Source: an uncultured bacterium (lineage in GTDB: Bacteria > Planctomycetota > JAJSAM01 > JAJVHW01). From it: a stretch of 64,000 nucleotides of DNA. Numbering within the stretch: position 1 is the stretch's first letter; each line of letters begins with the position of its first letter. Position numbers and translations under genes: made by a program. The DNA lies in assembly GCA_937996235.1 (NCBI GenBank), contig CALKVK010000009.1, positions 186,001 through 250,000 on the forward strand, given 5' to 3'. The notes beneath the pieces were generated by a model that was not told the DNA's origin, did not search any database, and worked only from the letters and a program-made list of their open reading frames with translations. This document shows positions 1-8,834 of the stretch, piece after piece.

Positions 1-628
1 CGTCGCCGTAGACCACGGGCTTGCCGCGTCCGAGGAGCGCCTTGACGAACAGGGGCACGACGGCCGCGTACGGGGAGTCGGTGTCCTGGCGCGGCCCGAA
101 CACGTTGAAGTAGCGCAGCGCGACGGTCTCGAGCCCGTACGCGATGAAGTACGCGCGACAGTAGTTCTCGGCGGCGAGCTTCGAGACGGCGTACGGCGAG
201 AGCGGCGCCGTCGGCATCGTCTCGACCTTGGGCAGCGTCGGCGTGTCGCCGTACACCGACGACGACGACGCGAACACGACGCGGCGGACGGAGCGCTTGT
301 GCTCCCGCGCGGCCTCGAGCACGTTCAGGGTTCCGTCGACGTTCACCGCGTGCGTCTCGAGCGGGGCGTCGATGCTGCGCGCGACCGACGGCAGCGCCGC
401 CTGGTGCAGCACGTACTGCACGCCCTTCATGGCCTTGGAGAGCGCCTTGGCGTTGCGCACGTCGCCCTCGACGACGCGCATCCCGGCTCCCTCGAGCGCC
501 GCGATGTTCTCGAACTTGCCGGTCGAGAAGTCGTCGAACACGGTCACGTCGTGACCGTCCGAGACGAGCCGCTCCACGATGTGCGAGCCGACGAAGCCCG
601 CACCGCCGGTCACCAGGAACTTCTTCAT
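1..628 (-). CDS. NAD-dependent sugar-nucleotide epimerase/dehydratase (SDR), partial
   Basis: N-terminal 209 residues of an extended short-chain dehydrogenase of the GalE/WbpP type; the C-terminal third lies outside the window. The glycine-rich NAD loop VTGGAGFVGSH is at residues 7-17, and the catalytic YxxxK motif is in SPYAVSKLAAENYC near residue 145. Such enzymes epimerise or dehydrate UDP- or GDP-sugars in the cytoplasm to supply polysaccharide precursors. The ATG overlaps the stop of wecB (ATGA), so it is the last visible gene of the polysaccharide operon. The exact substrate cannot be read from the sequence; a UDP-HexNAc 4-epimerase fits the neighbouring wecB and dehydrogenase. Confidence 0.88.
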   Translation of the reverse strand, partial: MKKFLVTGGAGFVGSHIVERLVSDGHDVTVFDDFSTGKFENIAALEGAGMRVVEGDVRNAKALSKAMKGVQYVLHQAALPSVARSIDAPLETHAVNVDGTLNVLEAAREHKRSVRRVVFASSSSVYGDTPTLPKVETMPTAPLSPYAVSKLAAENYCRAYFIAYGLETVALRYFNVFGPRQDTDSPYAAVVPLFVKALLGRGKPVVYGD

Positions 629-1788
629 CCGCGCTGTTCCTTCCCTTGCCCGCGTGTCCCGCACGCCGGGGAGGGAGCCGTGCGCCGGAGCGCGCCCACG
701 GCGTCCAGCCCGCCCCCGAGGACGTGCGACGCTATCCTCTCCGCGGCCCTTCCGTCCCACAACTCCGGGACACGCCCGGACGGCGGCTGCGAGAGCGCCG
801 CGTCCGCCGCCGCGACGATCGCCGCGCGCGCCGTCCCGACCACGCGGTTCGTGCCCTCGTCCACGGTCGCGGGCCGTTCGGTGTTCGGGCGGAGAGTGAG
901 GCACGGTACGCCGAGGACCGTCGTCTCCTCCTGGACGCCGCCGGAGTCCGTGAGCACGAGCGCCGCGCCGGAGAGGAGATCGAGGAACTCGAGATAGCCG
1001 AGCGGCGGGAGCGCGACGACGCGCGCGTGCGCCTCGAGGTCCGCGAGCAGGCCGTGCTGCGCGAAGGCCGCGCGCGTGCGCGGATGCATCGGGAAGAGCA
1101 GCGGCACGCGCTCGGCCACGTCGCGGAGCGCCCGCGCGAGCTCCGCCGCCGCGTCCGCGTCGTCGACGTTCGCCGGCCGGTGCAGCGTGACCAGCGCGTA
1201 GCGCTCCGCCGGGGCGTGGCGCGCACGCGCGCCGCTGCGGCGCGCCGCGTCGCGGTGACGCAGGAGCGTGTCGATCATCACGTTCCCGACCAGGTGCACG
1301 CGCGCGGGGAGCGCGCCCTCCGCGACGAGGTTCGCGACGCCGGAGCGCTCGGAGCAGTAGAGCAGATCCGAGACGGCGTCCGTCGCCAGGCGGTTGAGCT
1401 CCTCGGGCATCGTGCGATCGAAGGAGCGCAGCCCCGCCTCGACGTGCGCGACGGCCACACCGAGCTTCACGGCGACCAGTGCGCAGGCGACCGTGCTGTT
1501 CACGTCGCCGACCACGACCACGAGGTCCGGCCGCTCGGCGAGCACGACCGGCTCGAAGCGCTCCATCACGGCGGCCGTCTGCGCCGCGTGCGACCCCGAG
1601 CCCACGCCCAGGTTGACCGCCGGCTCGGGGAGCCCGAGCTCCTCGAAGAAGAGCCGGCTCATGCGCTCGTCGTAGTGCTGCCCGGTGTGGCACACCGGCG
1701 CAGCGGCGCCCCGCGCGCGGAACGCGTCGTGGAGCGGCGCCACCTTCATGAAGTTCGGACGTGCGCCGGCGACGAGCAGGACCTTCAC
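625..1788 (-). CDS. wecB: UDP-N-acetylglucosamine 2-epimerase (non-hydrolysing)
   Basis: 387 residues, the normal length for non-hydrolysing UDP-GlcNAc 2-epimerases, which interconvert UDP-GlcNAc and UDP-ManNAc. Family motifs are all present: GARPNFMKVAPL at the N-terminus (usual form GTRPE/NxxK), HVEAGLRS near residue 115, PEELNR, and DSGGVQEE followed by LRPNTERP in the second Rossmann half. It overlaps the downstream epimerase by 4 bp and lies 34 bp after the UDP-sugar dehydrogenase, suggesting a UDP-ManNAc or ManNAcA branch of envelope polysaccharide synthesis. The last 25 or so residues (rich in Pro, Gly, Arg) are not conserved family sequence. Confidence 0.93.
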   Translation of the reverse strand: MKVLLVAGARPNFMKVAPLHDAFRARGAAAPVCHTGQHYDERMSRLFFEELGLPEPAVNLGVGSGSHAAQTAAVMERFEPVVLAERPDLVVVVGDVNSTVACALVAVKLGVAVAHVEAGLRSFDRTMPEELNRLATDAVSDLLYCSERSGVANLVAEGALPARVHLVGNVMIDTLLRHRDAARRSGARARHAPAERYALVTLHRPANVDDADAAAELARALRDVAERVPLLFPMHPRTRAAFAQHGLLADLEAHARVVALPPLGYLEFLDLLSGAALVLTDSGGVQEETTVLGVPCLTLRPNTERPATVDEGTNRVVGTARAAIVAAADAALSQPPSGRVPELWDGRAAERIASHVLGGGLDAVGALRRTAPSPACGTRGQGKEQRG

Positions 1789-1822
1789 GCGATCCCCCCC
1801 GGGCCGGCCGGGGGCCGGCGGC

Positions 1823-3133
1823 TCAGAGCTTCACCACGTTCGCGCTGGGCGGCAGGCCGCGCGTGGCGTTGCGCGTGTCGAACACCAGCCGGGACTCGCG
1901 CACGACGCGCGCCCAGTCGGTGCCGCTGTGGTCGGTCGTGATGACGACGCAGTCCGCCGCGCGCAGTTCCTCGTCGGTCAGCTCGACGCTGCGCGCGATG
2001 ACGTTGCCAGAGCCGGCGTGGTCGTCGATCTGCGGCACGTACGGGTCGTGGTAGCGCACGTCCGCGCCGCGCCGGCGCAGGAGCGCCAGCACGTCGAGCG
2101 CGGGCGACTCGCGCACGTCGTCGATGTCGCGCTTGTAGGCCATGCCGAGCAGCAGCACGCGCGCGCCCTTCACCGAGCGCTCGCGGTCGTTCAGCGCGAG
2201 CGCGACGCGCTCGACGACGTGGTCCGGCATCGCCGTGTTGACCTCGGTCGCGAGCTCGATGAAGCGCGCGCGGTAGTTGAGCGTGCGCAGCTTCCAGCTC
2301 AGGTAGAGCGGGTCGATGGGGATGCAGTGTCCGCCGAGTCCCGGGCCGGGATAGAAGGGCATGAAGCCGAACGGCTTCGTCGCCGCGGCGTCGATGACCT
2401 CCCAGACGTCGAGGCCGAGCTTCTCGGACATGATCGCGATCTCGTTGACGAGACCGATGTTCACGCCGCGGAAGGTGTTCTCGAGCAGCTTGACCATCTC
2501 CGCTGCGCGCGTGGACGAGACCGGGTGGACCGTGTCGATCGCCTTCGAGTAGAGCAGCGCCGTCAGCTCGGTGCAGCGCGCGGTCACGCCGCCGACGACC
2601 TTCGGCGTGTTGCGCACGTGGTAGCGCGGGTTGCCCGGATCGACGCGCTCGGGCGAGAACGCGAGGAAGAAGTCGCGCCCCACCTCGAGGCCGCTCTTCG
2701 CGAGCATGGGCAGGATGAGCTCGTCCGTCGTGCCCGGGTACGTCGTGCTCTCGAGCACCACGAGGAACTCGCGGTGCATGCGGCGGACGATCTCGTTCGT
2801 GGCGGATTCCACGTACGACATGTCCGGGTCCTTCGTCTTGCTGAGCGGCGTCGGGACGCAGATGGAGACGCAGTCGGTCTCCGCGATGCGCTCGAAGTCC
2901 GTCGTCGCGACGATCCGCCCCGAGCGCACCTGCTCCGCGAGCTCGGCCGTCGGCACGTCCCCGACGTAGCTCGCGCCGGCGTTCACCTGCGCGACCTTGC
3001 GCTCGGACACGTCGAAGCCGATGACGTGGAACCCCGCCCGAGCGAACTCGAGCGCGAGCGGCAGACCGACGTAGCCGAGGCCGAGGATGCCGATCCGCGC
3101 CTCGCGTGCCTCGATCTTCGCCTGCAGACTCAT
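1823..3133 (-). CDS. UDP-N-acetyl-hexosamine 6-dehydrogenase (WbpA/WecC-type nucleotide sugar dehydrogenase)
   Basis: 436 residues. The NAD loop GILGLGYVGLPLA is at residues 14-26, the central dimer/helix region contains LLENTFRGVNIGLVNE, and the catalytic cysteine is in GLGGHCIPIDP near residue 269. The C-terminal UDP-binding domain contains GMAYKRDIDDVRESPA. The enzyme oxidises the C6 hydroxyl of a UDP-sugar to the uronic acid in two NAD-dependent steps. The sequence looks closer to the WbpA/WbpO group than to UDP-glucose dehydrogenases, and with wecB next door UDP-ManNAc or UDP-GlcNAc is the likely substrate; this is inferred. Its start overlaps the stop of the O-antigen-ligase-like gene (ATGA). 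Confidence 0.9.
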   Translation of the reverse strand: MSLQAKIEAREARIGILGLGYVGLPLALEFARAGFHVIGFDVSERKVAQVNAGASYVGDVPTAELAEQVRSGRIVATTDFERIAETDCVSICVPTPLSKTKDPDMSYVESATNEIVRRMHREFLVVLESTTYPGTTDELILPMLAKSGLEVGRDFFLAFSPERVDPGNPRYHVRNTPKVVGGVTARCTELTALLYSKAIDTVHPVSSTRAAEMVKLLENTFRGVNIGLVNEIAIMSEKLGLDVWEVIDAAATKPFGFMPFYPGPGLGGHCIPIDPLYLSWKLRTLNYRARFIELATEVNTAMPDHVVERVALALNDRERSVKGARVLLLGMAYKRDIDDVRESPALDVLALLRRRGADVRYHDPYVPQIDDHAGSGNVIARSVELTDEELRAADCVVITTDHSGTDWARVVRESRLVFDTRNATRGLPPSANVVKL

Positions 3134-4536
3134 GCGACGCTGCCCTCCGAATCCGGCGCCGCCGCAGCGGCTCCGCCCGACATCGCGGACGGCACGGCGC
3201 CGTCGCTCCCGGCCGCCGGGCGCGAGGCGCCCAGCGCGGCCCCGTAGGCTAGCCCCAGCGTCGCCGCGGCAAGGAGCGCATTGGCGGGGATGTGCAGGTT
3301 CGTCTCGAAGCAGCCGTGCGCCGCCAGACCTGCGCACCCTGCGGCCGCTCCGAGCGCGAGCGCGGAGCCGGCGCCCGGGCGGCGCCATGCGGCGCGCACC
3401 GCACCGCCGACGTGCAGGAGGACGGCCGCCGCGCACGCCGCGCCGAGGACACCGGTCTCCATCAGGAACTGCACCCAGTCGGAGTGCGCGTCCTCGAAGT
3501 GCCGCGTGCCGTCGATCGACTGGAACGCGGGATAGACGGCGGCGAAGGTCCCGGCTCCGGTACCCATCCACGGGAACGCGCGCCACACGCGCAACGCGTC
3601 CGCCTGCACGAGGAAGCGGTTCTCCCAGCGCCCCTGCACGTGGGTGAACCGCCGCAGCAGGTCGTCGAGCAGGCCGGTCGCGGCGAGCGCACCGGTCACC
3701 AGGCCGACGCCGAGCAGCACCGCCACCGCCGCACGCACGCGCCGCTGCCCCGACGTGGCTCCCACGAGGAGCGCGGCCGCCGTCGCGGCGCCGACCAGCG
3801 CGCCGCGGGACGCGCACCCCGCCAGCGCGACGCCGCAGACCAGCAGGGCCAGCGCCGCCACGGCGCGGGCTCGCGGGCGTCGCCGCGCGTGCGCGTCGAG
3901 CAGCAGCCCGGCCGCGACGCCGCCGAAGAGCAGCATCGCACCGCCGAAGTGGTTGCGGTTCACGTACGGGCCGAACGGCGTCGTCACCTCGGAGAGTCGC
4001 ACGGACCAGAACATGCGCTGGTGATCCGGCTCGACGAGGCGCTGCACGAGTCCGAACGCTGCGATCGCCGCGCCGCCGCCCACGAGGACCCACGCGAGGA
4101 TGCGCGCGCGCTTCGGCGTGCACGCCTGTCCCGCCACGAGGAGCGCGAGCGCGGCGCAGGCGGCGGAGAGCGTCAGCGCGTCCCAGGTCGCGGGCGCGTA
4201 GAGCGAGAGCCCGCGCGGCGCGTCCCCGTGCGCCCCCACCGACTCGAACAGCCGCGCGCCTGCGGGGAGGAGCGCGCGCACGACCCCGGCAGGCAGCGGC
4301 ACGACTCCGAGGAGCGGCACGGCCACGAGCGAGCACGCGAGCACGAGCGCCGCACGCGGCAACGGACCGGTCGCGGGCCACAGGGCCGCCGTCAGCGCGC
4401 TCGCCGACGCCGCGGCGAGCACGAGCGCGGCGAACGTCGTCGCCCAGAACGGCTCCACCGATGCGAAGGGCCACGGGGCCGAGAGCGCCGTCAACAGGGC
4501 CGCGAGCGCGATCCCGAGGCGCACGCGCGAGCTCAC
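3130..4536 (-). CDS. O-antigen ligase/polymerase-like membrane protein
   Basis: 468 residues when started at the GTG that overlaps the stop of the TPR gene (GTGA); an upstream ATG would add an Arg-rich, non-family leader. About ten hydrophobic segments run through the protein, and the conserved Wzy_C-type motif region GTRHFEDAHSDWVQFLMETG sits near residue 345 in a large periplasmic loop. This family joins or polymerises lipid-linked oligosaccharides at the periplasmic face of the inner membrane. In this operon, with Wzc- and Wza-like proteins, a polymerase role in exopolysaccharide assembly is as likely as ligation to lipid A. Confidence 0.85.
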   Translation of the reverse strand: MSSRVRLGIALAALLTALSAPWPFASVEPFWATTFAALVLAAASASALTAALWPATGPLPRAALVLACSLVAVPLLGVVPLPAGVVRALLPAGARLFESVGAHGDAPRGLSLYAPATWDALTLSAACAALALLVAGQACTPKRARILAWVLVGGGAAIAAFGLVQRLVEPDHQRMFWSVRLSEVTTPFGPYVNRNHFGGAMLLFGGVAAGLLLDAHARRRPRARAVAALALLVCGVALAGCASRGALVGAATAAALLVGATSGQRRVRAAVAVLLGVGLVTGALAATGLLDDLLRRFTHVQGRWENRFLVQADALRVWRAFPWMGTGAGTFAAVYPAFQSIDGTRHFEDAHSDWVQFLMETGVLGAACAAAVLLHVGGAVRAAWRRPGAGSALALGAAAGCAGLAAHGCFETNLHIPANALLAAATLGLAYGAALGASRPAAGSDGAVPSAMSGGAAAAAPDSEGSVA

Positions 4537-5276
4537 CGCGGGTCTCCCGGCCGCGCGCGTTCGGCAGCGTCCAGCAGCACCGTGGCGCCGACGGGGTCGG
4601 CGCGCTCGAGCCAGGCGGCGGCGACGCGCAGCCGCCCGGCATCGCCGCCGGCCGCCTCCAGCAGGTCCGGCAGCGCGCCGCCCGGGCGCCGCGCGCACGC
4701 GCGCTCCGCCCTGCGGCGGGCCTGACGGCCCTCCGCGGCGGGGTCAGACGCATCGAGCAGCGCGCCGGCGTCCAGCGCGAGGCGCAGGAACGCGACGTCG
4801 CCGCGCACGGCCCACGTGTCGAGTCCGAGGCGCGCCACGGCTCCCTGGGCGCCCGGGTGCATGGGGCCGAGGCGCAGCGCGCGCGTGGCCTCCGTGCGCG
4901 CCTCGTCGGCGCGACCCGAGAGCAGCAGCGCATCCGCGAGCACCGACCGCGCCACGGCGTCGAGGGGATGCGCCGCGACAGCGGCCTGCGCGTGCTGGAG
5001 CGCGCGCTCCACGTCCGCGGCGGCGCCCGCCCCGCCGCCGGCCGCCCGGCCCAGCCGGATCTGCGCACTGCGCAGGCGGTACTCGAAGACGTGGGGTGCC
5101 CGCGCGCCCGCCTCCTCGTACGCTTCGAGGCGGCCCGGGAGATCCTCCGCCGGCTTGTCGGTGATGCCGAGGCCGCGTCGATAGACGCTCTCGACGGAGG
5201 CGACGGAGACGGCGCGCGCGGAGAGCGCCCCGGCCGCGACGGCGAGGAACAGGCAGACGGCGCGGCGCTCGCGCAA
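4533..5276 (-). CDS. secreted TPR protein of the polysaccharide operon
   Basis: 247 residues. The N-terminus MRERRAVCLFLAVAAGALSARA looks like a signal peptide. At least two TPR-like helical pairs follow (for example AVAAHPLDAVARSVLADALL and ARTEATRALRLGPMHPGAQG), with an Ala/Arg-rich C-terminus. TPR proteins serve as scaffolds; in Gram-negative polysaccharide operons they often accompany the polymerase and export proteins. The stop overlaps the polymerase start, implying translational coupling. No catalytic motif is visible, and the precise role is unknown. Confidence 0.75.
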   Translation of the reverse strand: MRERRAVCLFLAVAAGALSARAVSVASVESVYRRGLGITDKPAEDLPGRLEAYEEAGARAPHVFEYRLRSAQIRLGRAAGGGAGAAADVERALQHAQAAVAAHPLDAVARSVLADALLLSGRADEARTEATRALRLGPMHPGAQGAVARLGLDTWAVRGDVAFLRLALDAGALLDASDPAAEGRQARRRAERACARRPGGALPDLLEAAGGDAGRLRVAAAWLERADPVGATVLLDAAERARPGDPR

Positions 5277-5437
5277 CGCTACGTCAGCCCACCCGACTGG
5301 ATCTCGCGCCTCCGCCTCGGCGGGGGCGGGCTGCTGCGGGGCGGGAGCGCAGGCCGAAGGCCGGAGCGGAGCCGAGGCAACTCAGCACGCGGCGCTCTGG
5401 ACCGCTCAGGTGCGCGAGCCGTCGTGAGAAGGTCGGG

Positions 5438-7642
5438 CTAGGCGCTCGCATCCCCGGCGCCCGACGGCTGCGTCGACTCGCGCGCGTCGTCGCGGCGGCG
5501 CTTCACGTCGCGCGTCTTCCCGGCGCCGTAGTACGAGTAGTAGTAGTAGTACGTGTAGTAGCCCGGGTAGTAGCGCCCGCGCACGTGGAGGTTGTTCAGG
5601 ATGACGCCTTCCACGGGCGCGCTGATGTAGCGCAACTGCTCGAGCCCGCGCTGCACGATGCCCGAGCGCGTCTTGCCGGCGTGCACGACCAGGATCACGC
5701 CGTCCACGATCGTGCCGAGCACCGCGGCGTCGGTCACCGCACCGATCGGCGGCGTGTCGATGATCACGTGGTCGTAGCGCTTGCGGAGCGCGGCGACGAT
5801 CTCGCGCATGCGCTCGGAGCCCAGCAGCTCCGACGGGTTCGGCGGGATGGGTCCGCTCGGCAGCACGTCCACGCCGGGCACGCTCGTCTCGAGGCAGTAC
5901 GCGAGCGGGTCGTCCTCGCCGACGATGCAGTTCGTCAGCCCGCGCGTGTTCTCGAGGCCGAACGACTTGTGCACGCGGGGCTTGCGCAGGTCGGCGTCGA
6001 TGATCAGCGTGCGCTTGCTCGAGTAGGCGAGCACCGTGGCCAGGTTGATGACCGTGGTCGTCTTGCCCTCGCGCGGGCCTGCGCTCGAGAGCGCGAGCAC
6101 GCGGTGACGCGTGCCGTGCGCGCGCATCGTGAGGGCGGTGCGCACGCCGCGGAACGCCTCGGAGACGGTGCTCTTCGGCTGGTGGAACGCGTAGAGGTCG
6201 CGCTTCTCCGTCTCGGCGCCGCGGCCTTCGATGCGCGGGATGACGCCGAGCAGCGGCACGTCGGTGATCTTCTCGAGCTCGTCCTTCGTGCGGATCGTGT
6301 CGTCGAGGTAGTCGAGCAGGAAGACGACACCCACGCCCGCGAGCAGCGCGAGCAGCCCGCCGAGCGTGAAGTTCATCGCCTTGTTCGGCGAGACGGGCGC
6401 CGCCACGTCGGGCTCCGAGGCGCGGCCGATGATGCGCACGGCGTCGCTCATCTGGAACGTGAGCGCGGCGAGCAGCTCCTGCTCGCGCACCGCCGACCGC
6501 TTGTCCTCGGTCAGGCGCTCGCGCTCCGCGCGGTACTCGTCCACCTTCGCCTTCACGCGCGTCGCCTCGGTGACCTTGCGCTGCCACTCGTTCACGGCGG
6601 AGTCGAGGTTGGCGAGGCTCTGCTTGTTGCCCTCGAATGCGGCGACGAACGCGCGGACGAAGTCCTCCTGGATCTGCTTGCGCTGGTCCTGGTCGCGCGA
6701 CAGCGAGCGTGAGAGCGAGGTGTAGTTCGGGTCGCCCTCGCCGACGCCGCGCGCCCGCAGTTCGTCGAGGGCCGCGCGCGTCGCCGCGATCGCGCGCAGG
6801 TGCTCCGCGATCTGCGGGTGCGCGAGCACCCGCGGGTGCTGCGACAGGCTCTCGGCGCCGAGCTTCGGGTCCTCGAGCGCGGTGCGGAACGCATCGTACG
6901 CCGCCTGCTCGTCCGAGATCTGGATGAAGAGCTGGTTGCGGCGCTCCGTGAACTGCTGCAGCGTGTCGGTGAGGCGGCTGTAGTCCGAATCGAACGTGTC
7001 GACCGTGAAGCCCCCCGACTCGTAGGCGTTGCGCTCGTCGAGGGACGCGAGCCGGATCGACGACGTCAGCGACGTGACGCGCTCCTCGAGCTCCTTGCTG
7101 CGGCGCTCGATGTTGTTCTGCGTCTCGTCGCGCTGCTCCTCCTTGAAGTACTCGACGAGTGCGTTCGTGACGTCGTCGAGGACCTCGTTGCGCGGCCCGG
7201 TGATCGAGACGTCGACGATGTACTGACGCGGCCGCAGGCGCGCCGTGACGCGCCCCGCGTGCAGCTTCGTGATCTCGGTCAGCGTCATCCCCTGGAACTG
7301 CGGCTGCGACGACAGCTTCGAGCGCTCGCACGCCTCTCGCAGGGTCTCGGGCATCTCGAGCTTCTGGAGCTGCGTGTTCAGGTACGTCGGATCGAGCAGG
7401 ATGCGGGGCGCGAGGTAGTTGTCGCTGCCGTGGTTGACGCCGCCGCGCGGCTGGAGCATCTCGATGGTCGCCGTGGCGCGGTAGAGCTTCGTCTGCTTCT
7501 CGCTGACCCACCACGCGACCGCCAGCCCGACGAGCACGCTGGCGAGCACCCAGGGAAGGCGCTTGAGGACGACGATCCAGTAGTCACGCAGGTGCGCGGA
7601 GTTCCGCGCCGGCGTCGTGCCCTTCGATGAGGCGGGTTGCAT
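5438..7642 (-). CDS. Wzc-like polysaccharide co-polymerase / BY-kinase
   Basis: 734 residues with the two-part Wzc layout. A Wzz domain is bounded by membrane segments near residues 25-47 and 440-460, with a long coiled-coil periplasmic part between them. The cytosolic CpsD/CapB-type tyrosine kinase follows: Walker A SAGPREGKTTTV near residue 520, Walker A' LIIDADLRKP, and Walker B VIIDTPP. The C-terminus carries the tyrosine cluster RYYPGYYTYYYYYSYYG (around residues 687-706), the site of autophosphorylation in this family. It controls chain length and couples synthesis to export through the Wza-like protein encoded just upstream. Confidence 0.93.
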   Translation of the reverse strand: MQPASSKGTTPARNSAHLRDYWIVVLKRLPWVLASVLVGLAVAWWVSEKQTKLYRATATIEMLQPRGGVNHGSDNYLAPRILLDPTYLNTQLQKLEMPETLREACERSKLSSQPQFQGMTLTEITKLHAGRVTARLRPRQYIVDVSITGPRNEVLDDVTNALVEYFKEEQRDETQNNIERRSKELEERVTSLTSSIRLASLDERNAYESGGFTVDTFDSDYSRLTDTLQQFTERRNQLFIQISDEQAAYDAFRTALEDPKLGAESLSQHPRVLAHPQIAEHLRAIAATRAALDELRARGVGEGDPNYTSLSRSLSRDQDQRKQIQEDFVRAFVAAFEGNKQSLANLDSAVNEWQRKVTEATRVKAKVDEYRAERERLTEDKRSAVREQELLAALTFQMSDAVRIIGRASEPDVAAPVSPNKAMNFTLGGLLALLAGVGVVFLLDYLDDTIRTKDELEKITDVPLLGVIPRIEGRGAETEKRDLYAFHQPKSTVSEAFRGVRTALTMRAHGTRHRVLALSSAGPREGKTTTVINLATVLAYSSKRTLIIDADLRKPRVHKSFGLENTRGLTNCIVGEDDPLAYCLETSVPGVDVLPSGPIPPNPSELLGSERMREIVAALRKRYDHVIIDTPPIGAVTDAAVLGTIVDGVILVVHAGKTRSGIVQRGLEQLRYISAPVEGVILNNLHVRGRYYPGYYTYYYYYSYYGAGKTRDVKRRRDDARESTQPSGAGDASA

Positions 7643-7693
7643 GCGAGCACCTCGTTGCGGCGAGCCGTCGTCGGGCGGCGCGCCGCCGGACGA

Positions 7694-8626
7694 TCAGAAG
7701 AACGACTCGGGCACGAAGACGAGATCGTCGGCCTTCAACTCGATGTCCGGCTGCTTGCCCTCGATGATCGCGTCGAAGTCGACCTCGAGGCGCTCCTTGC
7801 CGGCGACGGTGGTGCGGATGATCACGATCGAGTCGCGCTTCGCGTAGTCGAGGAAGTCGCCGCAGAGGGCGACGAGCTTCGTCAGCGTGAACGGCGTCGG
7901 TCCGGTGACGATCGGCTGGCGCCCGGGCACCTTCACCTCGCCGAGCACGTACACGAAGTCGGCCGAGAGCGGGTTCGCCGACTGCAGGCGCGGCACGTTG
8001 ATGTAGTCGCCCTCGAAGATCACGATGTTCTGCTTGTCGTCGTTCTTGTCGATGATGTCGTTCACCGAGATCGTGAGCCGGTACGTGGTCGAGCCGTCGG
8101 GTCCGCGGCGGTTCACGGTGACCTTCGAGAGGTCGGCGGTCGGATCGCCGAGCGCGGTCGAGCGCGCGAGCACCTCGAGCAGGCGCATGTTCCGGTACAC
8201 GGGCAGCGGCACGATCGCGTGCACCGCGCCGATGATGAACACGTCGCGCGGCGCGTAGTTGGTGACGTTGCAGAACACGCGCGCGTTCAGGAGGATCTCC
8301 TCGGACTTCAGGCGCTCCGCCACCTCACGTTCGATGTCCGTGACGGTCTTGTCCTTCAGCGTGAGCTTGCCGATCGGCAGGAACGACACCTCGCCGTTGC
8401 CCGGCACGGTGATGTTCACGCGCGAGACCTCGGGGTGGTCGAGGACGGTCACGTCGAGCGTGTCGCCGACGCGCACCTGGTACTCGGTCAGGTCGCGGTC
8501 GGCGGGGTCGCGCTTCGCCGGCACGGCGGCGTCGCCGGCGGCGTCCTGCGCATGCGAAGGGAACGTCAGCGCCGCGAGGGCGACGCAGCCGAGGACGACG
8601 GCCAGACGAACGGCGAGACGACGCAT
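7694..8626 (-). CDS. polysaccharide biosynthesis/export protein (Wza-like, SLBB)
   Basis: 310 residues with a signal peptide ending near SHAQ (residue 27). The poly_export domain starts at LTEYQVRVGDTLDVTVLDHPE and contains VPGNGEVSFLPIGKLTLKDKT. Two SLBB-like beta-grasp segments follow, around residues 118-215 and 220-300. No lipobox cysteine is visible at the signal cleavage site, so it may be an OPX protein lacking the lipoprotein anchor of Wza. It would form the periplasmic or outer-membrane exit channel for the polymer and pair with the Wzc-like protein 52 bp downstream. Confidence 0.9.
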   Translation of the reverse strand: MRRLAVRLAVVLGCVALAALTFPSHAQDAAGDAAVPAKRDPADRDLTEYQVRVGDTLDVTVLDHPEVSRVNITVPGNGEVSFLPIGKLTLKDKTVTDIEREVAERLKSEEILLNARVFCNVTNYAPRDVFIIGAVHAIVPLPVYRNMRLLEVLARSTALGDPTADLSKVTVNRRGPDGSTTYRLTISVNDIIDKNDDKQNIVIFEGDYINVPRLQSANPLSADFVYVLGEVKVPGRQPIVTGPTPFTLTKLVALCGDFLDYAKRDSIVIIRTTVAGKERLEVDFDAIIEGKQPDIELKADDLVFVPESFF

Positions 8627-8736
8627 GGGCGACCTCCTGATCTCCGTGTGCGGCGCAGCATAGTCCGCACAGGTCGGCGCTCACAGCGGAGGACGAGCGC
8701 CCCGTCGTGTGCGTGCCGCGGGCGCCGTGCCGGCTG

Positions 8737-8758
8737 CGCGCCGGCCGCGGCCGGCGCG
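8737..8758. terminator. 22-bp perfect GC palindrome, probable terminator hairpin
   Basis: A perfect palindrome with half-site CGCGCCGGCCG lies between the end of the beta-barrel gene and the export-protein gene. It would fold into an 11-bp all-GC hairpin with essentially no loop (really about 9 bp plus a 4-nt turn). There is no U-run, as is common in very GC-rich genomes. It may attenuate transcription between the outer-membrane protein gene and wza, or be a repeat; only the symmetry is certain. Confidence 0.5.
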
Positions 8759-8834
8759 AGACGACGCGGCGCAAACGGAAACGGGCCGCGGGACCCCGGG
8801 CCGACCGGGCTTCCCGCGACCCGAGACGTCATGT

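Noticed and set aside
1685..3247. 520-residue plus-strand frame opposite the dehydrogenase
   Set aside because: Antisense shadow composed mainly of Arg, Val, Ala and His; the minus-strand frame has full family motifs.
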